Shown here: one piece after another, positions 1-9,552 of the stretch
How positions within the stretch are numbered: the first letter of the stretch is position 1
Layout of the letters: every line of letters starts with the position of its first letter
Source of the DNA: Neoaquamicrobium sediminum
GTDB taxonomy: Bacteria > Pseudomonadota > Alphaproteobacteria > Rhizobiales > Rhizobiaceae
Reading direction: 5' to 3'
Length of the DNA stretch: 64,000 bases
Assembly: GCF_013240295.1 (NCBI RefSeq)
Contig: NZ_JABETK010000003.1
Coordinates: forward strand, 62,001 to 126,000
The notes under the pieces: model-generated
The model's input: only the letters and a program-made list of their open reading frames with translations
Told to the model about the DNA's origin: nothing
Database searches by the model: none
Translations under genes and position numbers: made by a program

Positions 1-218
1 TGACCATGTGAGAACGATGACGCCAATACTGATGACGTGCGCCGGACAAGAAACGCGTTAGCCAGCCCCAGACAGCAGCTTTGGGGCCGGAGACCGAACC
101 CGCTCGCGCGGGAGGGCGCCTGGGGTTGAGGTAGAGGGCACAGGCCGGAGGTCGGGCCTCCATTGAGCGTCGCGGCAGCGGCAGAGCATGACGGGCTTCT
201 TCAACAAGGAGCCTGACG

Positions 219-1109
219 ATGACTTTCCCTGATCTCGACGCACCCGTGAGCCCGCTGCGCCAGCGGCTGATCGACGACATGAACATGCGGCGCTTCTCAC
301 GCGAGACGCAGCGCAACTACCTCCGCGACATCGGACGCCTGGCGGCATTCCTCGGGCGTTCACCTGACACGGCGACCGCCGACGACCTGCGCCGGTTCCA
401 GATCGAGCAGCAGGAGGACGGCGTCCCGGTGCCGACGATGAACAGCATCGTGTCGGCGCTGCGCTTCCTCTTCATCCACACGCTTGACCGCCCGGACCTC
501 GCGCGCAGGCTCGTCCGGCTGGCGCATCGGCGCAACCTGCCCGTGGTGTTGAGCCGCGACGAGGTGGCCCGGCTGCTCACCGCCACGACTTGTCTCAAGC
601 ACCAGGCCGCGCTCTCTGTCGCCTATGGTGCGGGCCTGCGGGTCGCCGAGGTGTCGATGCTGAAGGTCGCCGACGTCGACAGCGAGCGCATGCTGCTGCG
701 CGTTGAGCGCGGCAAGGGCGGGCGCTATCGCAATGCCATGCTCTCCGAGGATCTGCTGACGCTGCTGCGTGAGTGGTGGAAGGTCGGTCGGCAGCAGGGC
801 GTGATGCACCGCGACGGTTGGCTGTTCCCGGGACAGCACGCGATGAAGCCGATCAGCACGCGGCATCTCTATCGCATCGTCGTCGAGGCGGCACAGGCCG
901 CCGACATCGCCAAGCGGGTCGGGCCGCACACGCTGCGCCACAGCTTCGCAACGCACCTTCTGGAGGACGGCATCGACATCCGGATCATCCAGGTCCTGCT
1001 GGGGCACGCCAAGCTGAACACCACCGCCTTCTACGCCAAGGTCGCGACACGGACGGTGCGCACGGTCACCAGTCCGCTCGACAAGCTCGGGCTGTTTAGA
1101 CCGACGTAG
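219..1109 (+). CDS. Tyrosine recombinase (XerC/D-like integrase of an IS91-type unit)
   Basis: A 296-residue site-specific recombinase. The N-terminal core-binding domain spans about residues 12-100 and the catalytic domain about 108-290. The catalytic residues are visible: Arg141 in GAGLRVAE, His237 and Arg240 in HTLRHSFATHLL, His263 in LLGHAKLNTT, and the nucleophile Tyr272 in TAFYAKV. The ATG is preceded by AAGGAG at a good distance. The IS91-type transposase starts 21 bp downstream on the same strand; this integrase-then-IS91-transposase pairing is a common arrangement in proteobacterial IS91-family units, so the recombinase is most likely part of that mobile unit and not a housekeeping XerC. 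No frameshift is seen in it. Confidence 0.9.
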   Translation: MTFPDLDAPVSPLRQRLIDDMNMRRFSRETQRNYLRDIGRLAAFLGRSPDTATADDLRRFQIEQQEDGVPVPTMNSIVSALRFLFIHTLDRPDLARRLVRLAHRRNLPVVLSRDEVARLLTATTCLKHQAALSVAYGAGLRVAEVSMLKVADVDSERMLLRVERGKGGRYRNAMLSEDLLTLLREWWKVGRQQGVMHRDGWLFPGQHAMKPISTRHLYRIVVEAAQAADIAKRVGPHTLRHSFATHLLEDGIDIRIIQVLLGHAKLNTTAFYAKVATRTVRTVTSPLDKLGLFRPT

Positions 1110-1130
1110 ATCTCGCCCGACGGCTGAACC

Positions 1131-2323
1131 GTGCGCGCCTCGATTGAGGTCGCCGACATCTTCCGTGCTGCCGGGCCTGCATACCGGGCCGCTCATGCCG
1201 GGCACCTGAGCCTCGTTCAGCTCAAGGTCATGTCGGCGATCGAGAACTGCCGCACCGCAGCGCTTGGCGGTCATGTTGAGGCCTGCGAGGATTGCGGCCA
1301 GTGGCGGATCGCCTACAACTCCTGCCGCAACCGGCACTGCCCGAAGTGCCATGGCGCGGCGGCGCGCACATGGCTTGCCGAGCGCGAGGCCGACCTGCTG
1401 CCGGTCGGCTACTTCCACGTCGTGTTCACCCTGCCAGCCGAGGTCGCCGACATCGCGCTCCAGAACAAGGCGCTCGTCTACGACCTGCTGTTCAAGGTGG
1501 CGTCGGAGACGATGCTGACGATCGCCGCCGATCCAAAACATCTCGGCGCGCGCATCGGCATCACCGCCGTGCTGCATACTTGGGGTTCGGCGATGACCCA
1601 CCATCCGCACGTGCACATGATCGTGCCAGGCGGTGGCATCACACCGGACGGGAAGCGCTGGATCTCCTCGCGGCCGGCCTTCCTGCTTCCGGTGCGCGTG
1701 CTTGGCAAGCTGTTCCGACGGCTCTTCCTCACCAGGTTGCTCGTGCTGCACGAGGCCGGGCGACTTGCCTTCTTCGGCACCTTGGCGCACCTCATCGAGC
1801 GACGCGCATTCCTGCGCCACCTTGCTCCCGTCCGGACGAAGCGCTGGGTGGTCTACGCCAAGGCGCCCTTCGACGGACCGGAGGCGGTGCTCGCCTACCT
1901 CTCGCGCTATACTCACCGGGTCGCGATATCGAACAGCCGCCTGATAGCGTTCAACGAGAGTGGCGTCACCTTCCGCTACAAGGATTACCGCCGCGACGGC
2001 ACCGATCGCCAGCAGGTCATGACGCTTGGTCCCGACGAGTTCATTCGCCACTTCCTGCTCCATGTCCTGCCGCGCGGCTTCCACCGCATCCGACACGACG
2101 GCCTGCTCGCCGGCTCCGCCCGCAAGGCCAGCCTCGCGCTCGCCCGCGAACTCCTGGACGTAGCTGCGCCACCGGACCCCGATGATCCCGAAGAACGGGA
2201 GGACTTCCGCCCGCCGTGCCCGTGCTGCGGCGGACGCATGATCATCTCGAGGTGTGCGAACGCTGGAGACAGCCTCGCGGACCGCCCGATACGACCGCGA
2301 CGAACCGGGAGACCGACCCATGA
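1131..2323 (+). pseudogene. IS91-family HUH (Y1) transposase, frameshifted at the C-terminus
   Basis: Rolling-circle transposase of the IS91 family. It shows the N-terminal zinc-binding Cys cluster (CEDCGQW, CRNRHCPKCHG), the HUH motif HHPHVHMIVPGGG near residue 160, and the catalytic-Tyr region YLSRYTHRVAISNSRL near 265. The start is a GTG at 1131, just after the recombinase. The frame remains open to 2549, but past residue 370 the sequence stops resembling the family. Reading one frame over from 2249 restores the typical tail (EVCERWRQPRGPP, ending at a TGA at 2321-2323), so one base is missing near 2247 in an ATC repeat. The true protein is about 397 residues. It may be active if the missing base is a sequence error. 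Confidence 0.85.
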
Positions 2324-2813
2324 CCCGACATGGCTTGGTCCACGCATCAGCCGCAGGCACCCCGCCGCCGGCAACGGACCCCCGCGCGTCTATCGTCAAA
2401 ATCGCCGCCGACAGCGTCGCAACAATCCTCGTGCGGGATCGGCTGGACTGCGCGGAGGCACAACGAAGCCGCTCTCCCCATCCATCCCCACTCTTCCCAA
2501 ACGCGGTCGCGCGATCGCCAACATCGGCCGCAAATCGAAATCCCCATAGCAGTCGACCGTGCCCCGCGGGTTCCTTCCTCGGGGACTTTCGTACGCCTGC
2601 CGGCGCCCGAAACTCTTCACGTGAGCGGACCTTCCGGTTCTAGCGCAGAAACGGAGCAAGCCGACATACGGCACTCGATCCCTTCCCAGACGTTCACCAG
2701 TTTGCCGTTCGCCAGCGCTGAAGTGCGGCATAACGCAGGGCTTGGTTGGCGTTGTGTTGATATTTGGTGGTGGATGATATGGGTGCGTTTCCTGACATCG
2801 AGGTGTCAGCAGG

Positions 2814-4183
2814 GGTGACGTCGCAGGACGTGGTGTAGCTGGATAGCGCGGTGGTCATCGGCGCTTTCCGGTAGGGTCTGGCCGTCGAAGCCAACTCCTG
2901 ATTGGGAGGGACACCGATGACTGACGACATGATGAACCTGCGCGCGCTCGTGGAGACGACCCCGGACGCCGATCTGCTTCGCGAGATGATTGGCTTTGCT
3001 GCCGAGAAGCTGATGGAAATGGAGGTAGGTGCCGCGACCGTGCAAATTATGGCGATAAGAACCCACTGCGGCTGACCCAGCGCAACGGCTATCGCGACCG
3101 GGACTGGGAGACGCGGGCCGGCACCGTCGAGTTGCGCATCCCGAAGCTGAGGAAGGGATCCTACTTCCCAGGCTTCCTGGAGCCGCGCCGCATGGTCGAG
3201 AAGGCGCTGACGGCGGTGATCCAGGAAGCCTATGTCCAGGGCATCTCGACGCGCTCGGTCGACGACCTGGTCAAGGCCATGGGCATGAGCGGTATCTCGA
3301 AGAGCCAGGTCAGCCGGCTGTGCGAGGAGATCGACGGTAAGGTGAAGGCCTTCCTTGAACGACCGATCGAAGGCGATTGGCCATACCTGTGGATCGATGC
3401 AACCTACCTGAAGGTGCGCCGTGGCGGCCGCATCGTGTCCGTCGCCGTCATCATCGCCGTCGGCGTCAACACCGACGGCCGGCGCGAGGTGCTGGGCATG
3501 GAGATCGGCACGTCCGAGGCCGAGCCGATCTGGACCGAGTTCCTGCGCAAGCTGACGCGCCGCGGCCTGCGCGGCGTGAAGCTGGTCGTTTCCGACGCCC
3601 ATGAGGGCCTGAAGGCTGCCGTCACCAAGGTGCTCTCGGCGACCTGGCAGCGCTGCCGCGTCCACTTCATGCGCAACGTGCTGGCGCATGCCGGCAAGAG
3701 CGGCCGTCGCGTCGTCTCGGCCTTCATCGCCACTGCCTTCGCACAGGAAACGCCGGAAGCGGCCAGCGCCCAGTGGCGGGCCGTCGCCGACCAGATCCGC
3801 CCGAAGGTGCCGAAGCTCGCCGCCATCCTCGACGACGCCAAGCCCGACGTGCTCGCCTACATGACCTTCCCGAAGGAGCATCGCGCCAAGCTGCACTCGA
3901 CGAACCCGATCGAACGGCTCAACGGCGAGATCAAGCGGCGCACAGATGTCGTCAGAATCTTCCCCAACGACGATGCCATCGTCCGCCTCGACGGCGCACT
4001 CCTGCTCGAACAGAACGACGAGTGGGCCGTCCAGCGCGCCCGATACATGACACTGGAAAGCGTCGGCCAGTTGAGCGATGATCCGCTCATCAGCCTGCCC
4101 GCAGTGGCGCGCTGATCAGCCCGGCCGAGCCGGAGAGCGCGGCCACCAATGCCGCCAGCTACACCAATCCGCGGGACACCACC
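2814..4183 (+). mobile_element. IS256-family insertion sequence
   Basis: An element of about 1370 bp around the IS256-type transposase. The ends are imperfect inverted repeats: TGGTGTAGCTGG at 2831-2842 is repeated exactly as its reverse complement at 4155-4166, and similarity continues outward (GGTG..GTC) to 2814 and 4183. The length and terminal repeats fit the IS256 family. I could not see an unambiguous target-site duplication. The exact outer ends are inferred from the extent of the repeat match. Confidence 0.7.
2917..4115 (+). pseudogene. IS256-family (Mutator-like) DDE transposase, one frameshift
   Basis: The reading frame opens at ATG 2917 after GGGAGGG and reads [16 protein letters not shown], then breaks near 3042. 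The main frame continues to 4115 and gives a full-length IS256-type transposase. The acidic triad is visible: Asp in [11 protein letters not shown], Asp in VVSDAHEGL, and Glu in [13 protein letters not shown]. The CRVHFMRN block typical of the family lies between the second Asp and the Glu. Adding one G after 3042 would restore the frame ([13 protein letters not shown]), so a single base is missing. Without it only about 330 residues, lacking the N-terminal DNA-binding part, could be made. Confidence 0.85.
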
Positions 4184-5084
4184 GATTGGAAAATTGGAGC
4201 GCACGTCAACCGGCTTTGCCGGCCGACTGAGCACTGCAATGCGGGATCTTGAGCTCGTGATTGTCGTGGCAGACCCTGTTGAAACCGAGAACGCGCCGGA
4301 CTTTCGTGTTCATCGTGGCAAGGCAGATGGCCCCGAGATCGGTTGGCTTAGAAGCGCCAGGGCGAGAAGGCGGGCGAGTATCTGTCACTCTCGATCGATG
4401 ACCCGACCTTCCCGTCTCCCTTGCGCACAAACCTGTTCAGGTACGGGAAAAGCTCAACATGGCATCTGCAATGGAACCGTCCACAGCAACGGCCGGATCA
4501 GACATGATTGAGATGACTATTCAGTTTCTTGTTCGAGACGGGATTGCTGCCTAGAGATCGCTGTCCCAGACAGCCATCCTCGCGGTCCTGTTGCACGCCG
4601 TGGTGCCGGCCGGCATTGCGTTCTCGCACGACAGGGATGTGTTAAGCTGGGCGCCCTATGCGCGTCATATTGAGAAAGCCTCGGGGCGCTGCGGAATGCT
4701 GATCGTAAGCGGTTGCGGCCCAGTTGGGACGAGTGCAGGATACCGGGGCCGGTGGCCGCGGCACGGATCGGATGCCAAACGACGAAGTAGCCCCACAGTG
4801 TTCCCGTTTCCGATTCAGATGACCGGGTTTCCGATAGCAAGCCAGAAAGTAGCGCGCCGCTAAGGCCCCGCCGTTAAGCTCCGGAACACCGCCACGCGGC
4901 CGATCCGTGGCTCAGCTTGGCGTTTTCATGGACGTTTGACTGCCATCTCGCTGCGCTCACGCCGCTGCCATCGAACATAAGCTCGGAACCGGCTCTCACG
5001 TTCCAACTTGCAAGTCGGGCGATGATCCTGCACCTTACGGCAAAGAGGGCGGCCGGCTTCTTAACAACAGGGAAGGAGCTAACG
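4184..5084. other. No clear gene; likely mobile-element debris
   Basis: About 900 bases between the IS256 element and the next convincing gene. Short open frames exist on both strands (for example 4149-4511 and 4591-4863), but none has a recognisable domain, a good ribosome-binding site or codon use convincing enough to call. A copy of the decamer CCTGTTCAGG lies at 4432-4441; the same decamer occurs in two regulatory regions further along. Confidence 0.5.
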
Positions 5085-5784
5085 ATGAAAAGTATCATCC
5101 TCGCTGGTATGTTCGTGCTCTCGGCCTCGGCTTCATGGGCACAGACCACCACGTCGCCGCAGCCTGCTGCTCCCGCAGCTGAAGCGCAGACCGATGAGGT
5201 CGCCCCGCAGCAAGGCGGCCCGGCCAATCTCTGTCAGGAACTCGTCGCCTTCATGAAGGCACCCCCGCCCGAGCCAGCCGCGCCGGCCGGCGCGGCAAAA
5301 TCGGCAGAGCCGCCAGCTCAACAGTCAGCGTCGGCCGGGCAGACCGCACCAAGCGGGAAAAGCGCTGCCACGCAGGGCACGACCGACGCTGATCAGGCGA
5401 AGGCAGACGAAGAAACCGGCTCGGCGCAGGAGATCACCGGACAGGATGGCGTAGCGACCGATGCTCCGAAGCCCGGCAAGGACAATGCCGCCGCGAGCGG
5501 CTCGGTCGAATGCGCCGCAGAAGGAAAGCAGGGCTGCGCCCGTGCCGCCTGCCGATGTGACCAGCACACCGAAGGAGGCGGTGCTGACAGTGGAGGCAGC
5601 CGAACAACTCGCCTCCGCCAACGACATCGCGCAATGCCACAAAACAGCTCGTGAAATGAGGGTTGCCGGCGTCGCCATGCCGCCGCCGCTGATGGCTTTG
5701 GCAGCGCTCGACCTTCAGTATCAGCAGAGGTCGGGCCCGGCGACCGGGCCATCGCGGGCCGCCGATCCAGATGAGGACGAATAG
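5085..5784 (+). pseudogene. Secreted Ala/Pro-rich hypothetical protein, frameshifted
   Basis: I do not recognise a family. The start at 5085 has a strong site (GGAAGGAGCTAACG) and a clear signal peptide, MKSIILAGMFVLSASASWAQ, followed by a low-complexity Ala/Pro/Gln/Glu region typical of an extended periplasmic linker. In the first frame the protein ends at 5654 with atypical sequence. From about 5515 a second frame gives a more natural tail, including EAAEQLASANDIAQCHKTAREMR and MPPPLMALAALDLQYQQ, and ends at 5784. One extra base, or two missing bases, near 5512 explains the break. The intact product would be about 230 residues, exported, probably soluble in the periplasm. Confidence 0.6.
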
Positions 5785-5859
5785 GCGCGGCTTGCGACGA
5801 CAGAATTATTCGGGGGCGGGCCATCGGCGGCTTGGCTCGGAAGGCAGGAGTAGGCGGGA

Positions 5860-6072
5860 ATGGGCATGATCTTGACGGGAATCGTCCTTGCGGTCGCAAT
5901 CGCGCTTGGCGCCGGAGTTTTTTTTCTGAACGCACCGCAGCAACAGCCAGCGTGGCAGGCCTATAGCACCGAAAGCGTGAGAGTGGGTGACCCGGGCCAC
6001 AACCTCGTCGGGCCGAACTGGTCCGGCGAACCTGATCCCAGCGCGGTCGGGCGCGACGAAATATCTTCCTGA
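5860..6072 (+). CDS. Small membrane-anchored hypothetical protein (70 aa)
   Basis: One N-terminal hydrophobic helix (about residues 3-23, ILTGIVLAVAIALGAGVFFL) followed by a short polar tail containing RVGDPGHNLVGPNWSG. It looks like a bitopic inner-membrane protein with a periplasmic tail. A GGAGTAGGCGGG stretch precedes the ATG. Its stop codon directly abuts a palindromic rhizobial-type repeat. It follows the secreted protein at 5085 in the same direction, 75 bases away, so the two may be co-transcribed. The function is unknown. Confidence 0.6.
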   Translation: MGMILTGIVLAVAIALGAGVFFLNAPQQQPAWQAYSTESVRVGDPGHNLVGPNWSGEPDPSAVGRDEISS

Positions 6073-6119
6073 AAGCATGCCCCGAACGCGGGAACCGGTT
6101 CCGGGACCCGGACATGCGT
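6073..6119. repeat. Palindromic intergenic repeat of rhizobial type
   Basis: The segment is bounded by GCATG (6075-6079) and CATGC (6113-6117) and centred on GGAACCGGTTCC (6091-6102). It resembles the abundant palindromic intergenic repeats of Rhizobiales built around GGGAACCGGTT. It begins directly after the stop of the 70-residue protein. Family assignment is from memory of the motif; the palindromy is seen directly. Confidence 0.6.
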
Positions 6120-6248
6120 AAAGCGGGACATCTGAGAGATCGAGACGTGCTTTGAAGCCCGGCCCGATGCGATCAGGCCGCGGGTGCCGAAGCCGCCAGC
6201 GCCAGAAAGAAAAAGCCCGGACCGACCGCCAGCCCTTAACCGAAATGT

Positions 6249-6285
6249 GGACGACCCATCACCAACTACGGGTCGTCCTTTTTCT
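6249..6285 (+). terminator. Rho-independent terminator
   Basis: A perfect 9-bp stem, GGACGACCC (6249-6257) with GGGTCGTCC (6270-6278), a 12-base loop, and a T run beginning at 6279. It would end transcription coming from the 5085-6072 gene pair. It also faces the end of the convergent Fic gene. Confidence 0.85.
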
Positions 6286-6459
6286 TAGACTCTGCATGAA
6301 GATTGCAACCTTGAAGTTCGTCTGCCAACCGTCGGGAATTACAGTTCCGGAGGATCGCGTTCCACGTGTGGGGTTGAGCGCCTGACGCGAGCGCTACCTG
6401 TCGCTGGACATATCAGCCACGCTACACCCGTGGCGACCCACCCCCGCTCACCGTCGTGA

Positions 6460-8031
6460 TTACGGCTTACGGCTCCAAGCCGTTTCGCTTGGCCGTGGAG
6501 GAGGTGGTGCTTTCACCAGTTCCCCGATGAAGGTCGCTAGCGGGCGAATGTTCTCGTGCTGGCTGGCCTCCTCGAGAGCGGCCATGTAACGGTCGCGCTG
6601 ATCGAGCGGTACAACCGTCCATGGGAGTCCTGCCTCTGCAAGAAGCGTGTTCATGAGGAAGCGCCCGCATCGTCCATTCCCGTCGGGAAACGGGTGGATG
6701 TAGGTGAAAAGGAACGGCGCGACGACTGCTTTCACTCTGGGATCGGGCTCGTCGCCGATGCATTCGAAAAGCGCCTCCATGGCATCCATGATCGCATGAG
6801 GAGGCAGCGGGACGTGAGATGACCCTCGAAGATAGACGTTGTGATCGCGATAGCCCGCAAGTCTGTGCGCAGCGATGATGCCCGCCTGGACCGATGGCTG
6901 GAACATCGCGCGAAACCAGTCCTGATGCCTGTCGGAAAGCAGTTCGCCCGATGGAGCGCCTTCGAGGATCTTCTGGATATCGGCCTTCACCTCCTCGAAC
7001 GCCAGGCGATAGCCCTTCGCGGCCATGGCATTTCGCGCGTCTGCGTCGCCCGCATGCTCTTCCGGGTTCCAGGAGCCTGACCTTACCCGCTCGATGAGTT
7101 CTTCCGATACTTGGTAGCCCTCGATCGAAAGCGAATTTAGGGCGTCGGCCACATACCTTTCCTCGATCTCGTCCATGTAGCCATCGATGTCGTTGATAAG
7201 CGTTGCCTCGACGTCGATGGCGGCGACGGCATCGGGGGCCATGCGGGCCCACATGTTCCGTATCCGTGTCGCGGCCGGGGCTGCTGCCTTGCGGGTATCC
7301 AGCAACGCGTGAGCACGGTCATCCAAGGGGTTCTCCTCTAGGACGTTGTATCCCGCCGCTGCCATCGATGAAAGCACCTCGTCGGCGTCGCGGCCGCGGC
7401 CGAGGTGCCGAAGAGCGCCCGCGATGCGCCCCGCGACCGTGCTCATACCATTCGGAAGCAGGATGCGGAGCAGATCCGCAGACCCCCTCACTGAACCGAT
7501 TACGGCGATGAGGTCGGTGGGCGCTGTGGTCCAGCTGACCTTCGCGCTGTTGATGACGGCTGCCTCCTTGGTCATTACGCGCTGACCGCCATGTTCGACT
7601 GCATCGCCCACGGCAGCCACGCGCAACAGGTAGAGCGAGGTGTTTCCCGGCAATTCCACTAACTGATTGTTTGCCGCTGGGCTCCTGACGATGATCTGCT
7701 TCGCGATCGACCAATTCTCTGCCCAGAGAGCCACCGAACTTTCAGCCGACAGGCACCAGTCCTGGCCAAACCGATCACTCAGGTACTCGCGGATAAATTC
7801 CCAGTATACGGTGCTCCAGGCTGCGTCGACGCGCCGCCTGTCCGAAGGACGCGAGTTGACGGCAAGCCAGCCACGCATGATCTCTTCGACGAAGCCGGTC
7901 TTCGTCAACCGTTCCCTATGGACCCGGCTCAACGCATCGCTCCGGATCACCGACCTCGTCCCCTTCTCGGTGATCCCGCGCAACTCGTTGAGGGAGGTGG
8001 CGAGAAGTTCGTTCGGTGTCATGCCTGGCAT
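6460..8031 (-). CDS. Fic-domain protein (putative AMP/nucleotide transferase) with N-terminal regulatory region
   Basis: A 523-residue protein with a complete Fic core, HPFPDGNGRCGRF near residue 450, matching HxFx(D/E)GNGR; the His is the catalytic base. Upstream, SLSIEG near residue 287 fits the class II inhibitory-helix motif (S/T)xxxE(G/N), so activity is probably auto-inhibited. The first 270 residues are unlike the Fic core and look like a winged-helix/AbiEi-type regulatory region; that part is inference. The start at 8031 is preferred over 8049 because AGGAG lies just before it. Four ATTAGTGT repeats at a 24-bp period lie immediately upstream, suggesting autoregulation. No separate antitoxin gene is seen beside it. 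Targets are unknown. Confidence 0.85.
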   Translation of the reverse strand: MPGMTPNELLATSLNELRGITEKGTRSVIRSDALSRVHRERLTKTGFVEEIMRGWLAVNSRPSDRRRVDAAWSTVYWEFIREYLSDRFGQDWCLSAESSVALWAENWSIAKQIIVRSPAANNQLVELPGNTSLYLLRVAAVGDAVEHGGQRVMTKEAAVINSAKVSWTTAPTDLIAVIGSVRGSADLLRILLPNGMSTVAGRIAGALRHLGRGRDADEVLSSMAAAGYNVLEENPLDDRAHALLDTRKAAAPAATRIRNMWARMAPDAVAAIDVEATLINDIDGYMDEIEERYVADALNSLSIEGYQVSEELIERVRSGSWNPEEHAGDADARNAMAAKGYRLAFEEVKADIQKILEGAPSGELLSDRHQDWFRAMFQPSVQAGIIAAHRLAGYRDHNVYLRGSSHVPLPPHAIMDAMEALFECIGDEPDPRVKAVVAPFLFTYIHPFPDGNGRCGRFLMNTLLAEAGLPWTVVPLDQRDRYMAALEEASQHENIRPLATFIGELVKAPPPPRPSETAWSRKP

Positions 8032-8066
8032 TATGGCTCCTGAGGACATTGTAATCGGGATTGTTT

Positions 8067-8146
8067 ACACTAATTTCATGCATTCCTCTAACACTAATTT
8101 GCTGATTTTGAAGGACACTAATCTAATGTGGCGGAGTTACACTAAT
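8067..8146 (-). repeat. Four ATTAGTGT direct repeats at exact 24-bp spacing (candidate operator array)
   Basis: On the plus strand ACACTAAT occurs at 8067-8074, 8091-8098, 8115-8122 and 8139-8146. All three intervals are exactly 24 bp, a little over two helical turns. Read on the minus strand, the four ATTAGTGT boxes head toward the Fic gene, the last ending 36 bp before its preferred start. The 16-base spacers differ from one another. The region is conspicuously AT-rich against its surroundings. An iterated protein-binding array controlling the Fic promoter is the simplest reading. Confidence 0.8.
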
Positions 8147-8149
8147 TAG

Positions 8150-8456
8150 ATGGTGTAGCCCGCCAGGCATCACCAGGAGGGAGCCCCGTTTGCGGAGCTC
8201 CGTCCCCGTCAGTCCTTCGATTGCCGAAGGCTGCCCGGCGTTCTGGCACAGCAGGTTCTTGCAGAGGTGGAAGTCGACCCCGCCTAAGGGGCGGGCAGCC
8301 GAAGCTATTCGTCCGTTTCAGATTTCGCTGGCAGGATGAAACCCCACAAGCCTTTGAGACTTATGTGGTTTCGGAGGAACTTCAACTAGAAGTCCACATT
8401 TCAGTTAAGGGCTGGGGACCGACCGGTCCGGGCTTTTTGATCGGGGGAAGATCGGT
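8150..8456 (+). other. Gene-free region with several hairpins; possible small RNA on the plus strand
   Basis: No convincing protein gene. Potential stems include CCCGCC/GGCGGG around 8297-8316, a longer imperfect stem around 8340-8372, and GGAACTTC/GAAGTCC around 8380-8397. GGACC-GACC-GGTCC (8413-8426) is followed by GGGCTTTTT, which resembles a plus-strand terminator although no plus-strand gene precedes it. A structured RNA is possible; this is inference from the hairpins only. Confidence 0.35.
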
Positions 8457-9479
8457 CTATTCTGCCGGCTCGGTGGCATTGTGCGGCGGCACCCTTCCGT
8501 CGGCCTTGGCCTGCTGCTTCTCGACCCAGGCGCTATGATGCTCCTTGGCCCAGTTCAAATCTACCGTGCCGGAACCCATCGCATCGTAGGCGCCCTCCAT
8601 GCCGAGCGTGCCGATATAGATGTGCGCGATGATGACCGCGACCATGATGACGCCGACGGCCGCGTGGACATACTGGGCCATCTGCATGCCGTTGACGTCG
8701 GTAAAAACGAACGGGAACAGCAGGAAGATGCCAGAAACCGACAACGATATTCCGCCGAGCACGACAGCCCAGAAGATGAGCTTCTGTCCCGTGTTGAAGC
8801 GCGCTGCCGGCGGATGCGTCCTGTTCGATCGATCGAACATCCCGCCGGCTTTCTTGAGCCAGTTCGCGTCGTAGCGGTCGGGGAGATTGTCCCAGACCCA
8901 CAGGACCAGCATGACGAGCACGCCGAGCATGAACGCCCAGGCGACGAAATCATGCGCGTATTTCGCCCATACCGTCCATGTCGAGAATGCCTCTGGTCCG
9001 ATAAGCGGCATCAGCAAGCGCTTGCCGAAGACGAAGTTCAGACCCGTGATGGCCAGGACGATGAAGGCTACAGCGGTCGTCCAATGCGCCAGGCGCTCCA
9101 ACGCGTTGAACCGGAGGATTCTGACGCCAGATTCACCCGCCTGCGTGCGGATCCGGCCCCTGATGAAGTAGAATAGGAAAAGCACGAGCAGCATGCCACC
9201 GATGGCGATGCCGCCGATCCACGGCAGCGCGCGCTCATGGAAGCCTTGATAGTCGCGGCCCTGCGGCTGCTGCAAGGTCGCGGCCTTCCGGTCCGGTATG
9301 CTGACGCGGCCCTGGACCTTGTTAAGCTCATCGAGAAGCTGCCGTTCGCTCACCGCCTGGGCGGTGGGGTTGCTTCCCGAGCCTTCCTGCGCGCCCGCAG
9401 GAACGACAACCAGGCCGATGGCCAGAATGAACGCTGCGACAGCCGGCGGAATCAATCGACCAAGGCTCCAGATCCGCAT
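8457..9479 (-). CDS. fdhI: Formate dehydrogenase gamma subunit (cytochrome b556)
   Basis: Membrane cytochrome b subunit that passes formate-derived electrons to quinone. The preferred start is ATG 9479, nine bases after AGGAGG; upstream extension of the open frame looks non-coding. The product is 340 residues: an N-terminal signal-like helix ending PAGAQ, a periplasmic stretch, one helix near residue 105, then the four-helix cytochrome b core with heme-ligand histidines in LERLAHWTTA, YAHDFVAW, YVHAAVGV and IIAHIYIGT. It ends with the conserved EGAYDAMGSGTVD region. It is the last gene of the minus-strand operon, about 70 bp after the beta subunit gene. The N-terminal extension makes it longer than E. 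coli FdnI. Confidence 0.92.
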   Translation of the reverse strand: MRIWSLGRLIPPAVAAFILAIGLVVVPAGAQEGSGSNPTAQAVSERQLLDELNKVQGRVSIPDRKAATLQQPQGRDYQGFHERALPWIGGIAIGGMLLVLFLFYFIRGRIRTQAGESGVRILRFNALERLAHWTTAVAFIVLAITGLNFVFGKRLLMPLIGPEAFSTWTVWAKYAHDFVAWAFMLGVLVMLVLWVWDNLPDRYDANWLKKAGGMFDRSNRTHPPAARFNTGQKLIFWAVVLGGISLSVSGIFLLFPFVFTDVNGMQMAQYVHAAVGVIMVAVIIAHIYIGTLGMEGAYDAMGSGTVDLNWAKEHHSAWVEKQQAKADGRVPPHNATEPAE

Positions 9480-9552
9480 GTGCTTCATCCTCCTGAGCGT
9501 GTTTGCCGCGGGAACCCGTCCAGCGCCCGCTGCTAGGTTGCTAGATCCTGAC

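Noticed and set aside
360-2399. 679-codon open frame on the minus strand over the IS91 unit
   Set aside because: It is antisense to two well-recognised genes and has no domain; long antisense frames are common in this high-GC sequence.
2694-3896. 400-codon minus-strand frame over the IS256 transposase
   Set aside because: Antisense shadow of the transposase, no start signal, no motif.
4432-4441. CCTGTTCAGG as a regulatory site near 4.4 kb
   Set aside because: No gene start lies nearby; it is kept only as a caution about the motif's specificity.
6152-6385. Open frame of 77 codons over the terminator
   Set aside because: It spans a strong terminator and has no ribosome-binding site or similarity.
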